Assembly: GCA_030668025.1 (NCBI GenBank)
Contig: DAOUUT010000256.1
Coordinates: 1-5,268, forward strand
From: Promethearchaeota archaeon
GTDB lineage: Archaea > Asgardarchaeota > Lokiarchaeia > Sigynarchaeales > SOKP01
Reading direction: 5' to 3'
DNA length: 5,268 nucleotides
Positions within the stretch are counted from its first letter, which is position 1. Every line of letters starts with the position of its first letter. The position numbers and the translations under genes are program-made. Shown here one piece after another: positions 1-5,264 of this stretch. The notes under the pieces are model-generated. The model saw nothing but the letters and a program-made list of their open reading frames with translations, did not search any database and was not told the origin of the DNA.

Positions 1-360
1 AAAGGAGTTAACGTTGTACTAGTTGATACTGCGGGAAGACAAGTTAGTAATAAAAATTTAATGAGAGAAATGCAAAAAATCGTTAAAGTTGCCGAACCAG
101 ATTTAGTCTTATTTGTTGGAGATAGCCTTGCTGGAAATGACGCGTTAACCCAAGCCAAAGAGTTTAATAATAGCATAGGGATTGATGCAAACATTCTAAC
201 CAAATTAGATGCCGACGCTAAGGGTGGTGCTGCGTTATCAATATCTTACGAAACTAAAAAACCTATTTTATTTATAGGAAAAGGACAAGGATATGACGAT
301 TTAGAACCATTTAATCGTGATATATTCATTTCAAATATTCTTGATATTAACGAAGAATAA
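1..360 (+). CDS. ftsY: Signal recognition particle receptor FtsY, C-terminal part (5' end outside window)
   Basis: FtsY is the membrane-associated SRP GTPase that receives ribosome-SRP complexes and hands nascent membrane proteins to the Sec channel. The frame is open from base 1, so the in-frame ATG at 61 is internal and the gene begins upstream of the window. Of the 119 visible residues, DTAGR (residues 9-13) is the G3 motif, TKLD (67-70) is the guanine-specificity G4 motif followed by DADAKGGAALS, and GKGQGYDDLEPF (93-104) is the closing G5 element. GQGYDDLEPF fits FtsY better than Ffh, which would continue into a methionine-rich M domain. Here the protein ends 15 residues later, as FtsY does. 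The NG-domain N-terminus and P-loop are not in view. secE lies 88 bases downstream in the same direction, so co-transcription is possible. Confidence 0.95.
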   Translation, partial: KGVNVVLVDTAGRQVSNKNLMREMQKIVKVAEPDLVLFVGDSLAGNDALTQAKEFNNSIGIDANILTKLDADAKGGAALSISYETKKPILFIGKGQGYDDLEPFNRDIFISNILDINEE

Positions 361-448
361 CGATCAAAAGTTTAATCAATAATTAAATTTTTTAAATATT
401 TAGTTTTAATTTAAATAAGCAAAAAAAAAGCAAGAAAAAAAACGAAAA
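361..448 (+). other. AT-rich ftsY-secE spacer with T-tracts
   Basis: The spacer has a run of six T at about 388-393 and another T-rich patch at 401-410, within loose TTAAAT/ATTTAA inverted sequence. T-rich patches of this kind can act as archaeal transcription terminators after ftsY. The motif TTTAAATA at about 410-417 could serve as a TATA element for secE, about 35 bases before its ATG. Past 421 the spacer is A-rich and shows no Shine-Dalgarno sequence. Both readings are tentative because nearly any sequence here is AT-rich. Confidence 0.3.
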
Positions 449-697
449 ATGTCAAATTATCCCCGTTACGAAAAATACTCTAAATACAATAAAAGTAAAA
501 AATTAACTATCTACGAACGTATTGGTGTCTTTTTTCAAAATACTAAAAGAATAATAAAAATTGCCAATAAACCAGATAGAAAAGAATATCTTTTAGTTTT
601 TAAGATATGTGCGATTGGATTACTAGTGTTAGGAGCCATATCTTATGTAATTCAACTCATTTGGACCTTAATTAAAGCAATCTTAGGAATCCGGTAG
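449..697 (+). CDS. secE: Preprotein translocase subunit SecE (Sec61 gamma / Sss1 type)
   Basis: The product is the small essential gamma subunit that clamps the SecY/Sec61-alpha channel in the cytoplasmic membrane. It has 82 residues. A charged, Tyr/Lys-rich tail (1-20) is followed by an amphipathic helix (about 21-45) containing the family hallmark KRIIKIANKPDRKEYLLV, comparable with the K-x-A-x-KP-x-x-EEY element of Sss1/Sec61-gamma. One transmembrane helix follows (about 49-73). Single-helix topology is typical of archaeal and eukaryotic SecE. The N-terminal tail of about 20 residues is somewhat long for archaeal SecE, but no other start codon lies closer to the conserved part. No Shine-Dalgarno sequence precedes the ATG. 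It sits beside ftsY, so SRP receptor and channel subunit are neighbours. In many archaea secE instead sits beside spt5/nusG and ribosomal protein genes, which are absent here. Confidence 0.9.
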   Translation: MSNYPRYEKYSKYNKSKKLTIYERIGVFFQNTKRIIKIANKPDRKEYLLVFKICAIGLLVLGAISYVIQLIWTLIKAILGIR

Positions 698-716
698 CAA
701 TTTTGAATTTTTCCCA

Positions 717-733
717 TTTCTTTTGAAAAGAAA
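717..733. repeat. Short palindrome upstream of osmC
   Basis: TTTCTTTT (717-724) and AAAAGAAA (726-733) are perfect inverted copies around a single G. The palindrome lies between secE and the osmC start, immediately before an AT-rich TATA-like stretch (AGATATAT, about 733-740). It could be an operator-like site for a dimeric regulator or part of a secE transcript end. A chance palindrome in A/T-rich purine-pyrimidine tracts is also possible. Confidence 0.3.
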
Positions 734-740
734 GATATAT
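733..740 (+). promoter_or_regulatory. Candidate TATA box for osmC
   Basis: AGATATAT is centred about 26 bases before the ATG at 763. Archaeal transcription starts roughly 22-27 bases downstream of the TATA box centre, which would place the transcript start almost exactly at that ATG and give a leaderless mRNA. This agrees with the lack of a Shine-Dalgarno sequence before 763. Support is positional only. Confidence 0.35.
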
Positions 741-762
741 TCAATTCTTGAGTTGTTTTGTC

Positions 763-1182
763 ATGAAAGTATCGTTAAATTATACCGAAAATCTCCATTT
801 TAAAGCTTCTGCAAGACAATTTAAGGACTTTAGCGTAGACGAACCTACATCATTTCACGGTACGGATCTAGGTCCTAGTTCCGTCGAGTACTTCTTAATT
901 GGAATAGGTGGATGTTTAGGAACAACCTTTATATACTGCCTACAAAAAAGGAATATAAAGATAAAAAGCGTTGAAATAGTGGTAGATGGAAAATTATCTC
1001 ATGTAGGACCTAAAATGCTTTTAAGGTTAACTAAAGTGGATGCTGAAATTAAATTTAAACCTGAAGAAAACGCTTCTTCTGAGGAAATCAATTTATGTAT
1101 CACTAAGTTTAGGGAATATTGTATAGTTTCAAATTCAATTGCGGATGGCTTGCCTATTAACGTTAATTGTAATAAAATCTGA
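763..1182 (+). CDS. OsmC/Ohr-family peroxide-response protein
   Basis: This is an OsmC-superfamily protein, cytoplasmic thiol-dependent reductases of organic hydroperoxides or related thiol compounds. The 139 residues match the family's usual length of about 135-145. Visible hallmarks are GTDLGPSSVEYFLIGIGGC, matching the family's G-x-GPSP-x-E-x-LL-x-x-x-GGC, with the first reactive cysteine at C51. The second is at C120 in YCIVSNSIADGLPINV, matching CPVSN-x-L-x-x-GxPV. Both redox cysteines are therefore present, with an extra C59. I chose ATG at 763. An in-frame TTG at 748 would add five residues (M-S-C-F-V) that the family does not have, and the TATA-like element suits a leaderless start at 763. 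Whether it is a true OsmC, an Ohr or a YhfA-like member cannot be settled here. It converges on dnaG. Confidence 0.88.
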   Translation: MKVSLNYTENLHFKASARQFKDFSVDEPTSFHGTDLGPSSVEYFLIGIGGCLGTTFIYCLQKRNIKIKSVEIVVDGKLSHVGPKMLLRLTKVDAEIKFKPEENASSEEINLCITKFREYCIVSNSIADGLPINVNCNKI

Positions 1183-1207
1183 AATTAATACCTATAATTC
1201 AATATTT

Positions 1208-1217
1208 AAAAAAAAAA
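1208..1217 (-). terminator. T-tract terminator of dnaG
   Basis: Ten consecutive A on the + strand read as ten T on the minus strand, 10-19 bases past the dnaG stop codon. Archaeal RNA polymerase terminates at such U-tracts without needing a hairpin. It lies in the 44-bp convergent gap between osmC and dnaG. Confidence 0.55.
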
Positions 1218-1226
1218 TTAGAAACT

Positions 1227-2405
1227 TTAGAAGAAGAAAACGATTATTTGCTCCGGTATTCTTAAACCTTCTTCCTTGTTTTTACATGCGATAAATTTAA
1301 ATTTCAATTTTAATAAAAGTGAAAGCAGGCGTTTCGTTAAGATGCCATCAATGATTAGAAATTGCGTACTTTTAAAATCTTTAATTTTTTCAAAAATTTC
1401 TCCAACAGGGATTTCAAATAATTCCTCTAAACTTTTATTAAACCCTATACTGTGGCCTGGCTTTATTTTCTCGAAGCTTTCTTCTATTTTTTCGTAATTT
1501 TTAACTTTAATTTTCTTCAATAATTTTTGTAAATGCGATTCCTTTCCCGTATGTCCTTTTTTCTCGATAAACTTTCTGTCACGTGTGGTACTTACAGGCT
1601 TTTTATTTTGGAGAGATTTTATCATTTGTTTACGAGTGAGTTCTTCTACTTCGTAACCTTCTGGTGCTCGCGCCACGTAATCAAGCTTTGCAACTTGTAA
1701 AAGTTCATTTAAAATAATAGTCCCTCCACGATCCCCATCCAAGAAAGCTATAACACTTTTTTTTTTCTTAGATAAAGCAACAATCGATTTAGGAACTTGA
1801 GTACCTTGTACGGCAACTGTATTTTTAACTCCTATCCTCAATAGGTTTAATACATCTGCTCGACCTTCAACGATTATTATTTCTGAGCTAGAGTCAATGC
1901 TAGGACCAGCGGGTAAGCTTTCTGGGCCCCATGAGATAATTTCGCCTAGTTTTATATCCGTATCCATTTGTTCTTCTATTTCGCTTGGTTCTAAAGATTT
2001 TTCATCCCATTCTTTTAATAGTTCAGCCGCCCGTTCAATTATTTTTTTACGTTTAGCTTCTCTCACATCTCTTATATCTATTAATTGAATTTCAGCTTCA
2101 CAAGGTCCAACACGAGAAACAGTTTCTACAGTTGCTGCCAATAGAGCAGTTTCTTTACGAGTAAGGCTAGAGGGGATTTTAATGATTCCTTTGGAAATTC
2201 CTTCCTTTGATTCATTTTCAACCTCAATCCGTCCTATACGCCCTGACTTTTGAAGATCTCGCAAGTCGAGATCTAAAAGAAGACCTTCAGTTTGTCCAAA
2301 AATCGCTCCAACGATATCTGATTTCTCGACGACACCTTTAATTTTAAATTTAGCTTCAATATTATATTTTGTAGTAAAATCTATATTAGTTGTAATCTCA
2401 ATCAC
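1227..2405 (-). CDS. dnaG: Archaeal DnaG (TOPRIM-domain protein, exosome-associated)
   Basis: Archaeal DnaG is a TOPRIM protein related to the catalytic core of bacterial primase. In archaea it is mainly known as a stable subunit of the RNA exosome that helps poly(A)-rich RNA binding, with weak primase activity reported. The 392 residues show the N-terminal block GVVEKSDIVGAIFGQTEGLL (24-43), then DLQKSGRIGRIEV and IPSSLTRKETALLAA, typical of this family. The TOPRIM domain follows: catalytic Glu at E180 in VEGRADVLNLLRIG and the metal-binding DxD (D223, D225) in FLDGDRGG. A charged linker (about 257-310) leads to a C-terminal domain ending in a RIPEQIIVF element like the family's usual end. 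Length is near the normal 400 or so. There is no zinc-binding or helicase-binding domain, so it is not bacterial DnaG. The start is GTG and uncertain, discussed in the findings. Downstream sequence converges with osmC. Confidence 0.93.
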   Translation of the reverse strand: MIEITTNIDFTTKYNIEAKFKIKGVVEKSDIVGAIFGQTEGLLLDLDLRDLQKSGRIGRIEVENESKEGISKGIIKIPSSLTRKETALLAATVETVSRVGPCEAEIQLIDIRDVREAKRKKIIERAAELLKEWDEKSLEPSEIEEQMDTDIKLGEIISWGPESLPAGPSIDSSSEIIIVEGRADVLNLLRIGVKNTVAVQGTQVPKSIVALSKKKKSVIAFLDGDRGGTIILNELLQVAKLDYVARAPEGYEVEELTRKQMIKSLQNKKPVSTTRDRKFIEKKGHTGKESHLQKLLKKIKVKNYEKIEESFEKIKPGHSIGFNKSLEELFEIPVGEIFEKIKDFKSTQFLIIDGILTKRLLSLLLKLKFKFIACKNKEEGLRIPEQIIVFFF

Positions 2406-2409
2406 TCCT
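2396..2409 (-). promoter_or_regulatory. Strong Shine-Dalgarno sequence overlapping the dnaG start
   Basis: Read on the minus strand, AGGAGTGATT runs from 2409, close to the full archaeal SD consensus GGAGGTGATC. Its last G (2405) is the first base of the only GTG candidate, so it cannot serve that codon. It would serve a start about 8 bases later, where the in-frame codon is ATT (2396-2394). Confidence 0.5.
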
Positions 2410-2450
2410 TTTTTCTATTTTATATTTGATTTTATCATTCAATCTAAAAT

Positions 2451-2470
2451 TAATTATAAACTTATAAAAA
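2451..2470 (-). promoter_or_regulatory. Candidate TATA region for dnaG
   Basis: On the minus strand this reads TTTTTATAAGTTTATAATTA. A TATA element near 2462-2469 would start transcripts near 2440, leaving a leader of about 35-45 bases that contains the SD sequence. AT content here is so high that alternatives cannot be excluded. Confidence 0.3.
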
Positions 2471-2930
2471 GAAGTAAAATCTAACTAATGGATATGATCT
2501 AATGTTAAATTGATTTTTCTAACTAAGATCTTGAATATTTTATCTTTTAAGATAGTTTTATTTATCTTTATTAAGCTTGAATTATGAACTTACTTCCTAT
2601 ATATTGTTATAAGTTATGATAATAATTAATTTGATATTTTGAATAATTTTTTAATTTTTTTTTTGATTTATTTATTTTATTTAATTGATGATTTTTTTAA
2701 AAATTTTTAATTTTACTTATTCGATTAAATTTAATGTATTCTTAAATATGAATGGTAAATTTAATTAGAAACTCTATAAATAATCAACATTTTTATGATG
2801 ATTATATTATTATAACAATTCTTTCCATTTATCTTTTGTTATATAAAAGGTTCAATTAAGGTTCCGCCCTTATCGTTATAATATCACCATAAAATGTTAT
2901 TTTTTTAAGATTAATTATGATTATACATCC

Positions 2931-3110
2931 ATGAGTATTTACTGGAATAATAAATTATTAAGAAAAATGTCAGATAATACCAAAAGAAAGGTAAAGTACA
3001 AACTTAATACTGATATCGGCAGATTTTATTTCTATTTCGAAAGAAACAAAGATTGTGAGTGTCCAAACCTTTCTGGGAAGTTAGTCTTTTTTCCTAAAAA
3101 TATCCAATAA
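2931..3110 (+). CDS. Small hypothetical protein (59 residues)
   Basis: I do not recognise this product. The ORF starts with ATG at 2931 and ends with TAA at 3110; a second in-frame ATG at 2967 would give 47 residues. The frame is open further upstream to 2847 but has no start codon there. Coding potential is suggested by a rise in GC over the flanking tract and by a protein-like composition: a basic N-terminus (TKRKVKYKL), an aromatic patch (RFYFYFER), a CxC pair in DCECPN and a hydrophobic end (KLVFFP). No signal peptide or transmembrane segment is visible. There is no Shine-Dalgarno sequence before either ATG. It precedes the Get3-like gene by 99 bases in the same direction. A degraded gene remnant or a chance ORF remain possible. 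Confidence 0.45.
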   Translation: MSIYWNNKLLRKMSDNTKRKVKYKLNTDIGRFYFYFERNKDCECPNLSGKLVFFPKNIQ

Positions 3111-3209
3111 ATTAATGTAGAATTATTAAAATTCTTGAATTTATTTTATATATTATATTACTATTTAATATTATTTAATTTCTTATTTTAAAGCATCTAA
3201 GCGTTTGAC

Positions 3210-4235
3210 ATGATTGAAAGAATAATAGTGTTAGGGGGGAAAGGTGGGGTAGGGAAAAGTTCTATAAGTGCAGCTACCGCTGTGCTTCTATCGAAACTTC
3301 TTCCAAATAAAAAGATACTTCTCATTTCCTTTGATATGGCCCATAATTTATCAGATCTCCTATCTCAGAAAATTGGAAACATGATTACGCCAATAACAAG
3401 TAATTTATGGGCAATTGAGCCGGATCCAAATATCTATGCTGAAAAATATACTAAAGATTTAGTTAATAAGATGAAAGCTCTCATGAATCAGATGCCTTTA
3501 GTTGGGAGAATCCCCAATATTGAAAAATTTTTTGATACTACCTTTACTTCCGATTCAATTCCGTTAGCTTTAAAAAACGCCATGTTTTTTCAAAAAATCT
3601 TAGATGCTGAGGATATAACTTCTCAAGATATTCAATTTGATATTATTATAGCTGATTTTCCACCCACTGCTAATATGATAGCTCTCTTTGAAATTCCAGA
3701 AGACCAAGTAAAAGTCGTCTTAAAATACTCTTTAAATTTTTATAATTCAATAAAAGGAACAATTAGGAATTTTTCTAAAATGTTTCATCAAATTCTTAAA
3801 CCATTTGATGATCAGGAAAAAAGGAGGGAATTAGGTAACGAAATATTCAATATGATAGTCGATCTTGAAAAGCGTGGTGAGAGAATTACTGAACTGATCC
3901 ATAGCATAGGTTCCTTAAGGTTAGTTTCAATAGCTGAAAAACCTAGCTTTGAAGAAGTTAAACGCGCAAGAGATTTAACGAAAAAATACATTAACCTTGA
4001 TGCAGTTCACATTAATATGTTGACTCCTGACCCTAAACACTGCAATTTCTGTAAAAAAATACGGCAAATACAATTAAAATTTTCTGAGGAAATTAAAAAA
4101 GAATTTAAAGATTTAAAGATTTGGGAGTCAGATAAGCTCCTTGAAGAACCACTTGGAATAGATGGTCTCAGAAAACTGGCTAATGAAATCTATGGCGATA
4201 TTACTGCTGATGAAATCTTAAATCCTAAACCTTAA
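3210..4235 (+). CDS. Get3/ArsA-family ATPase (tail-anchored protein targeting type)
   Basis: This is a cytosolic SIMIBI-class ATPase of the Get3/ArsA family. Get3 homologues capture tail-anchored membrane proteins after synthesis; ArsA powers arsenite efflux. At 341 residues it has single-copy Get3 length, not the tandem ArsA form. Motifs: deviant Walker A GGKGGVGKSS (9-18) with signature lysine K11; switch I SFDMAHNLSDLL (40-51) with the catalytic aspartate D49; switch II DFPPTANM (149-156); adenine-contacting N269 in VHIN; and CNFC (278-281) followed by KKIRQIQLKFSEEI. That block corresponds to the zinc-binding CxxC dimer motif of Get3 and its R-x-x-Q continuation. The methionine/phenylalanine-rich helical segment at about 170-230 is where Get3 binds clients. 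The C-terminal GIDGLRKLANEIYG fits Get3. No arsenic genes are nearby, and ftsY and secE are in the window, favouring protein targeting. Switches I and II deviate from DPAH and DTAPTGHT. No Shine-Dalgarno sequence precedes the ATG. Confidence 0.85.
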   Translation: MIERIIVLGGKGGVGKSSISAATAVLLSKLLPNKKILLISFDMAHNLSDLLSQKIGNMITPITSNLWAIEPDPNIYAEKYTKDLVNKMKALMNQMPLVGRIPNIEKFFDTTFTSDSIPLALKNAMFFQKILDAEDITSQDIQFDIIIADFPPTANMIALFEIPEDQVKVVLKYSLNFYNSIKGTIRNFSKMFHQILKPFDDQEKRRELGNEIFNMIVDLEKRGERITELIHSIGSLRLVSIAEKPSFEEVKRARDLTKKYINLDAVHINMLTPDPKHCNFCKKIRQIQLKFSEEIKKEFKDLKIWESDKLLEEPLGIDGLRKLANEIYGDITADEILNPKP

Positions 4236-4245
4236 AAAGTAAAAT

Positions 4246-4282
4246 AAAAAAAAAAGTATAGTATAGAAGTTCTAAAAAGAAC
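4246..4282 (-). terminator. Hairpin plus T-tract downstream of the ahcY remnant
   Basis: On the minus strand GTTCT (4282-4278) and AGAAC (4273-4269) form a five-pair stem with a TTTT loop. About 13 bases later comes a run of ten T (4255-4246). It lies 24 bases past the ahcY remnant's stop codon, in the 71-bp convergent gap with the Get3-like gene. It fits termination of the minus-strand transcript. No comparable T-tract is seen for the Get3-like gene on the + strand. Confidence 0.4.
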
Positions 4283-4306
4283 CAAATAATTATGTTATTA
4301 AAAGGT

Positions 4307-4660
4307 TTAAGTCCCTTCTTCATAGCCGTGGATATAGTTGTACTGTTCCTCTGTCAATTTATCTATATTAATACCCATGGCATCAAGCTTCAAAATTCCC
4401 ACTTTATCATCAATGTCAATTGGTACATCAACCATTCTGGGTTTGAGATTATTTTTATTTTTAACAATATACTCAGACATTAAAGCTTGAAGTCCAAATG
4501 ACATGTCCATGACTTCACTGGGATGACCCTCAGAAAGTACTAAATTAGCCAACCGTCCTTTAGCTAGAAGATAAACCTTTTTACCATCGGGAAAGATTAG
4601 TTCCTCGACATCTTTACGCACTGGATTTATTTCCTTAGCAAATTCATAGAGTTGCAGAAT
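4307..4660 (-). pseudogene. ahcY: S-adenosylhomocysteine hydrolase, C-terminal remnant (5' three quarters missing)
   Basis: The intact enzyme splits S-adenosylhomocysteine to adenosine and homocysteine, keeping methylation reactions running. Only about the last 117 codons remain. The recognisable sequence starts at QLYEFAKEINPVRKDVEEL and continues through the GRLANLVLSEGHPSEVMDMSF block (family G-R-L-x-N-L-x-x-x-x-GHPS-x-VMD-x-SF, including the active-site-region His) to the normal ending HGYEEGT. The usual length is about 410-430 residues. The substrate domain and the GxGxxG NAD-binding core are absent. Upstream of QLYEF the frame gives unrelated residues and meets a TAA at 4687-4685. A GTG at 4621 is the first common start codon, but it is the valine of the conserved NPVRKDVEE and has no Shine-Dalgarno sequence. 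The remnant cannot be an active enzyme alone. If the joint is an assembly error, the full gene lies elsewhere. Confidence 0.85.
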
Positions 4661-4752
4661 GCTACTCCGCCCGCTACAGTCAGTTTATATAGTTTCTTGT
4701 AGAACTCGTGTGAAGTCTGTCGCTTACTTCGACCTGAGGCTTGGGTTTCCAT
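4627..4752 (-). pseudogene. Truncated paralogue of the adjacent membrane protein (N-terminal remnant)
   Basis: This ORF was found by hand: ATG at 4752, stop TAA at 4629-4627, 41 codons. It begins 10 bases after the stop of the preceding membrane gene. Residues 14-33 (SHEFYKK...LTVAGGVAFC) align with residues 4-23 of that gene (SKEIWRK...LAVVGGLAFW). They share S, E, K, L, V, GG, AF, and the last codon is TGC against TGG. The first predicted membrane helix is therefore just starting when the similarity ends. The remaining residues (NSMNLLRK) are ahcY sequence read out of frame. The gene pair was presumably a tandem duplication in one operon, and the second copy lost everything after about codon 32. 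The N-terminal extension METQASGRSKRQT is not shared with the neighbour. The 20-residue alignment is short, so the paralogy call is moderate. Confidence 0.6.
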
Positions 4753-4762
4753 AGTTGTTTCA

Positions 4763-5236
4763 CTATTCCACCTGAGGAGACTTGGAAGCAATTACGGATG
4801 GATTGAATCCTTTGTACAGCCTATTGTATAGATAGCCAATAACTATTCCAAGCGCGAGAATCCTTAGTACGTTAAACATTGTGCCGATGAGGAAGACATG
4901 CAAGAAATCACTCGTCGTGAGAAAACTTGAGGGAACTTCGAGTAGGATTATGACAATGATTAGGGCGATGAGGCTTAGTATTACGGATTTTAGAATTGGA
5001 TTCTTTGTTGGAATCTTATCAAAGAAACGAAGCAAGAAATAGCTGACAAAGAATCCGATAATCAGGCCACCAATTAAAGATGCAACAATCATTGGAAGAT
5101 AAGAAATTGAAAGAGCAGCTCTATACTCGGCGGCGATGGGAGTCAGGGAAATTGCGAAGTTAGTTACCCAGAAGGCTAATCCTCCCACGACCGCCAGTAT
5201 TACCACCTTTCTCCAGATTTCTTTTGATTGGGTCAT
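4763..5236 (-). CDS. Hypothetical four-helix membrane protein
   Basis: I do not recognise the family. The 157 residues contain four strongly hydrophobic segments at about 10-32, 44-71, 81-104 and 111-139, so it should be an integral membrane protein. Short basic cytosolic pieces lie at the N-terminus (SKEIWRK), between helices 2 and 3 (RFFDKIPTKNPILK) and at the C-terminus (NRLYKGFNPS). Following the positive-inside rule, both ends face the cytoplasm. A glycine-rich motif SLIGGLIIGFF sits in helix 2. There is no signal peptide cleavage site, catalytic motif or cofactor site. The ATG at 5236 is preceded by AAGGAAG with 8-base spacing, a reasonable ribosome binding site. It is followed directly by a truncated relative. 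GC is higher here than in the Get3-like gene in sampled lines. Confidence 0.75.
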   Translation of the reverse strand: MTQSKEIWRKVVILAVVGGLAFWVTNFAISLTPIAAEYRAALSISYLPMIVASLIGGLIIGFFVSYFLLRFFDKIPTKNPILKSVILSLIALIIVIILLEVPSSFLTTSDFLHVFLIGTMFNVLRILALGIVIGYLYNRLYKGFNPSVIASKSPQVE

Positions 5237-5244
5237 CTTTTTTT

Positions 5245-5264
5245 CTTCCTTTTACTTAATTATA
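5245..5264 (-). promoter_or_regulatory. Start region of the membrane protein gene: SD and possible TATA
   Basis: On the minus strand TATAATTAAG (5264-5255) resembles a TATA box and AAGGAAG (5251-5245) resembles a Shine-Dalgarno sequence 8 bases before the ATG at 5236. The two are so close that a transcript starting 25 bases past this TATA would omit the SD. Probably only one of them is real, and the SD is the better supported. Confidence 0.35.

Larger units (their letters stand above)
2406..3209. other. 804-bp AT-rich gap between dnaG and the Get3-like gene
   Basis: This gap separates the divergent dnaG and get3-like genes. The part from about 2560 to 2830 is extremely AT-rich, with long T-runs on the + strand at 2640-2710. 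By hand count, 2641-2700 has about 4 G/C in 60 and 2701-2760 about 8 in 60. I see no tRNA, rRNA, CRISPR or origin-recognition-box repeats. The right half contains a short ORF at 2931-3110, listed separately. TATATAAAA-like strings occur at 2839-2848 (+) and 3146-3155 (+). The latter lies about 60 bases before the Get3-like ATG and could be its promoter. Confidence 0.5.

Noticed and set aside
1276..1497. 73-codon + strand ORF inside dnaG
   Set aside because: It lies opposite the C-terminal part of dnaG, whose minus-strand reading has clear family motifs. The + strand product is low-complexity Ser/Asn/Phe and has no recognisable domain.
1897..2088. 63-codon + strand ORF inside dnaG
   Set aside because: It is antisense to the conserved dnaG region before the TOPRIM domain. 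Its serine- and isoleucine-rich product is typical of the reverse strand of a real gene.
2850..2930. Possible tRNA or small RNA around GGTTCAATTAAGG and GGTTCCGCCC
   Set aside because: GGTTCAATT hinted at a T-loop, but I could not form an acceptor stem, anticodon arm or D arm around it.
2406..3209. CRISPR array or replication origin in the large gap
   Set aside because: There are no regularly spaced direct repeats and no recognisable origin-recognition-box motif, only irregular A/T runs.
3210..4235. Arsenite-pump ATPase ArsA
   Set aside because: There is only one ATPase half, the CxxC pair has the Get3 zinc-motif context, and no arsB, arsR or arsC gene is present.
4292..4483. 63-codon + strand ORF over the ahcY remnant
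   Set aside because: The minus-strand reading gives the unmistakable C-terminus of S-adenosylhomocysteine hydrolase, so the + strand ORF is a shadow.
4619..4621. GTG at 4621 as a true start of a short ahcY-derived protein
   Set aside because: The codon is the conserved valine of NPVRKDVEE, homology continues upstream of it to about 4657, and no ribosome binding site precedes it.
4627..4700. Programmed frameshift joining the membrane-protein remnant to ahcY
   Set aside because: There is no slippery sequence, and the missing three quarters of ahcY and of the paralogue are not encoded anywhere around the joint. A simple DNA break explains it.
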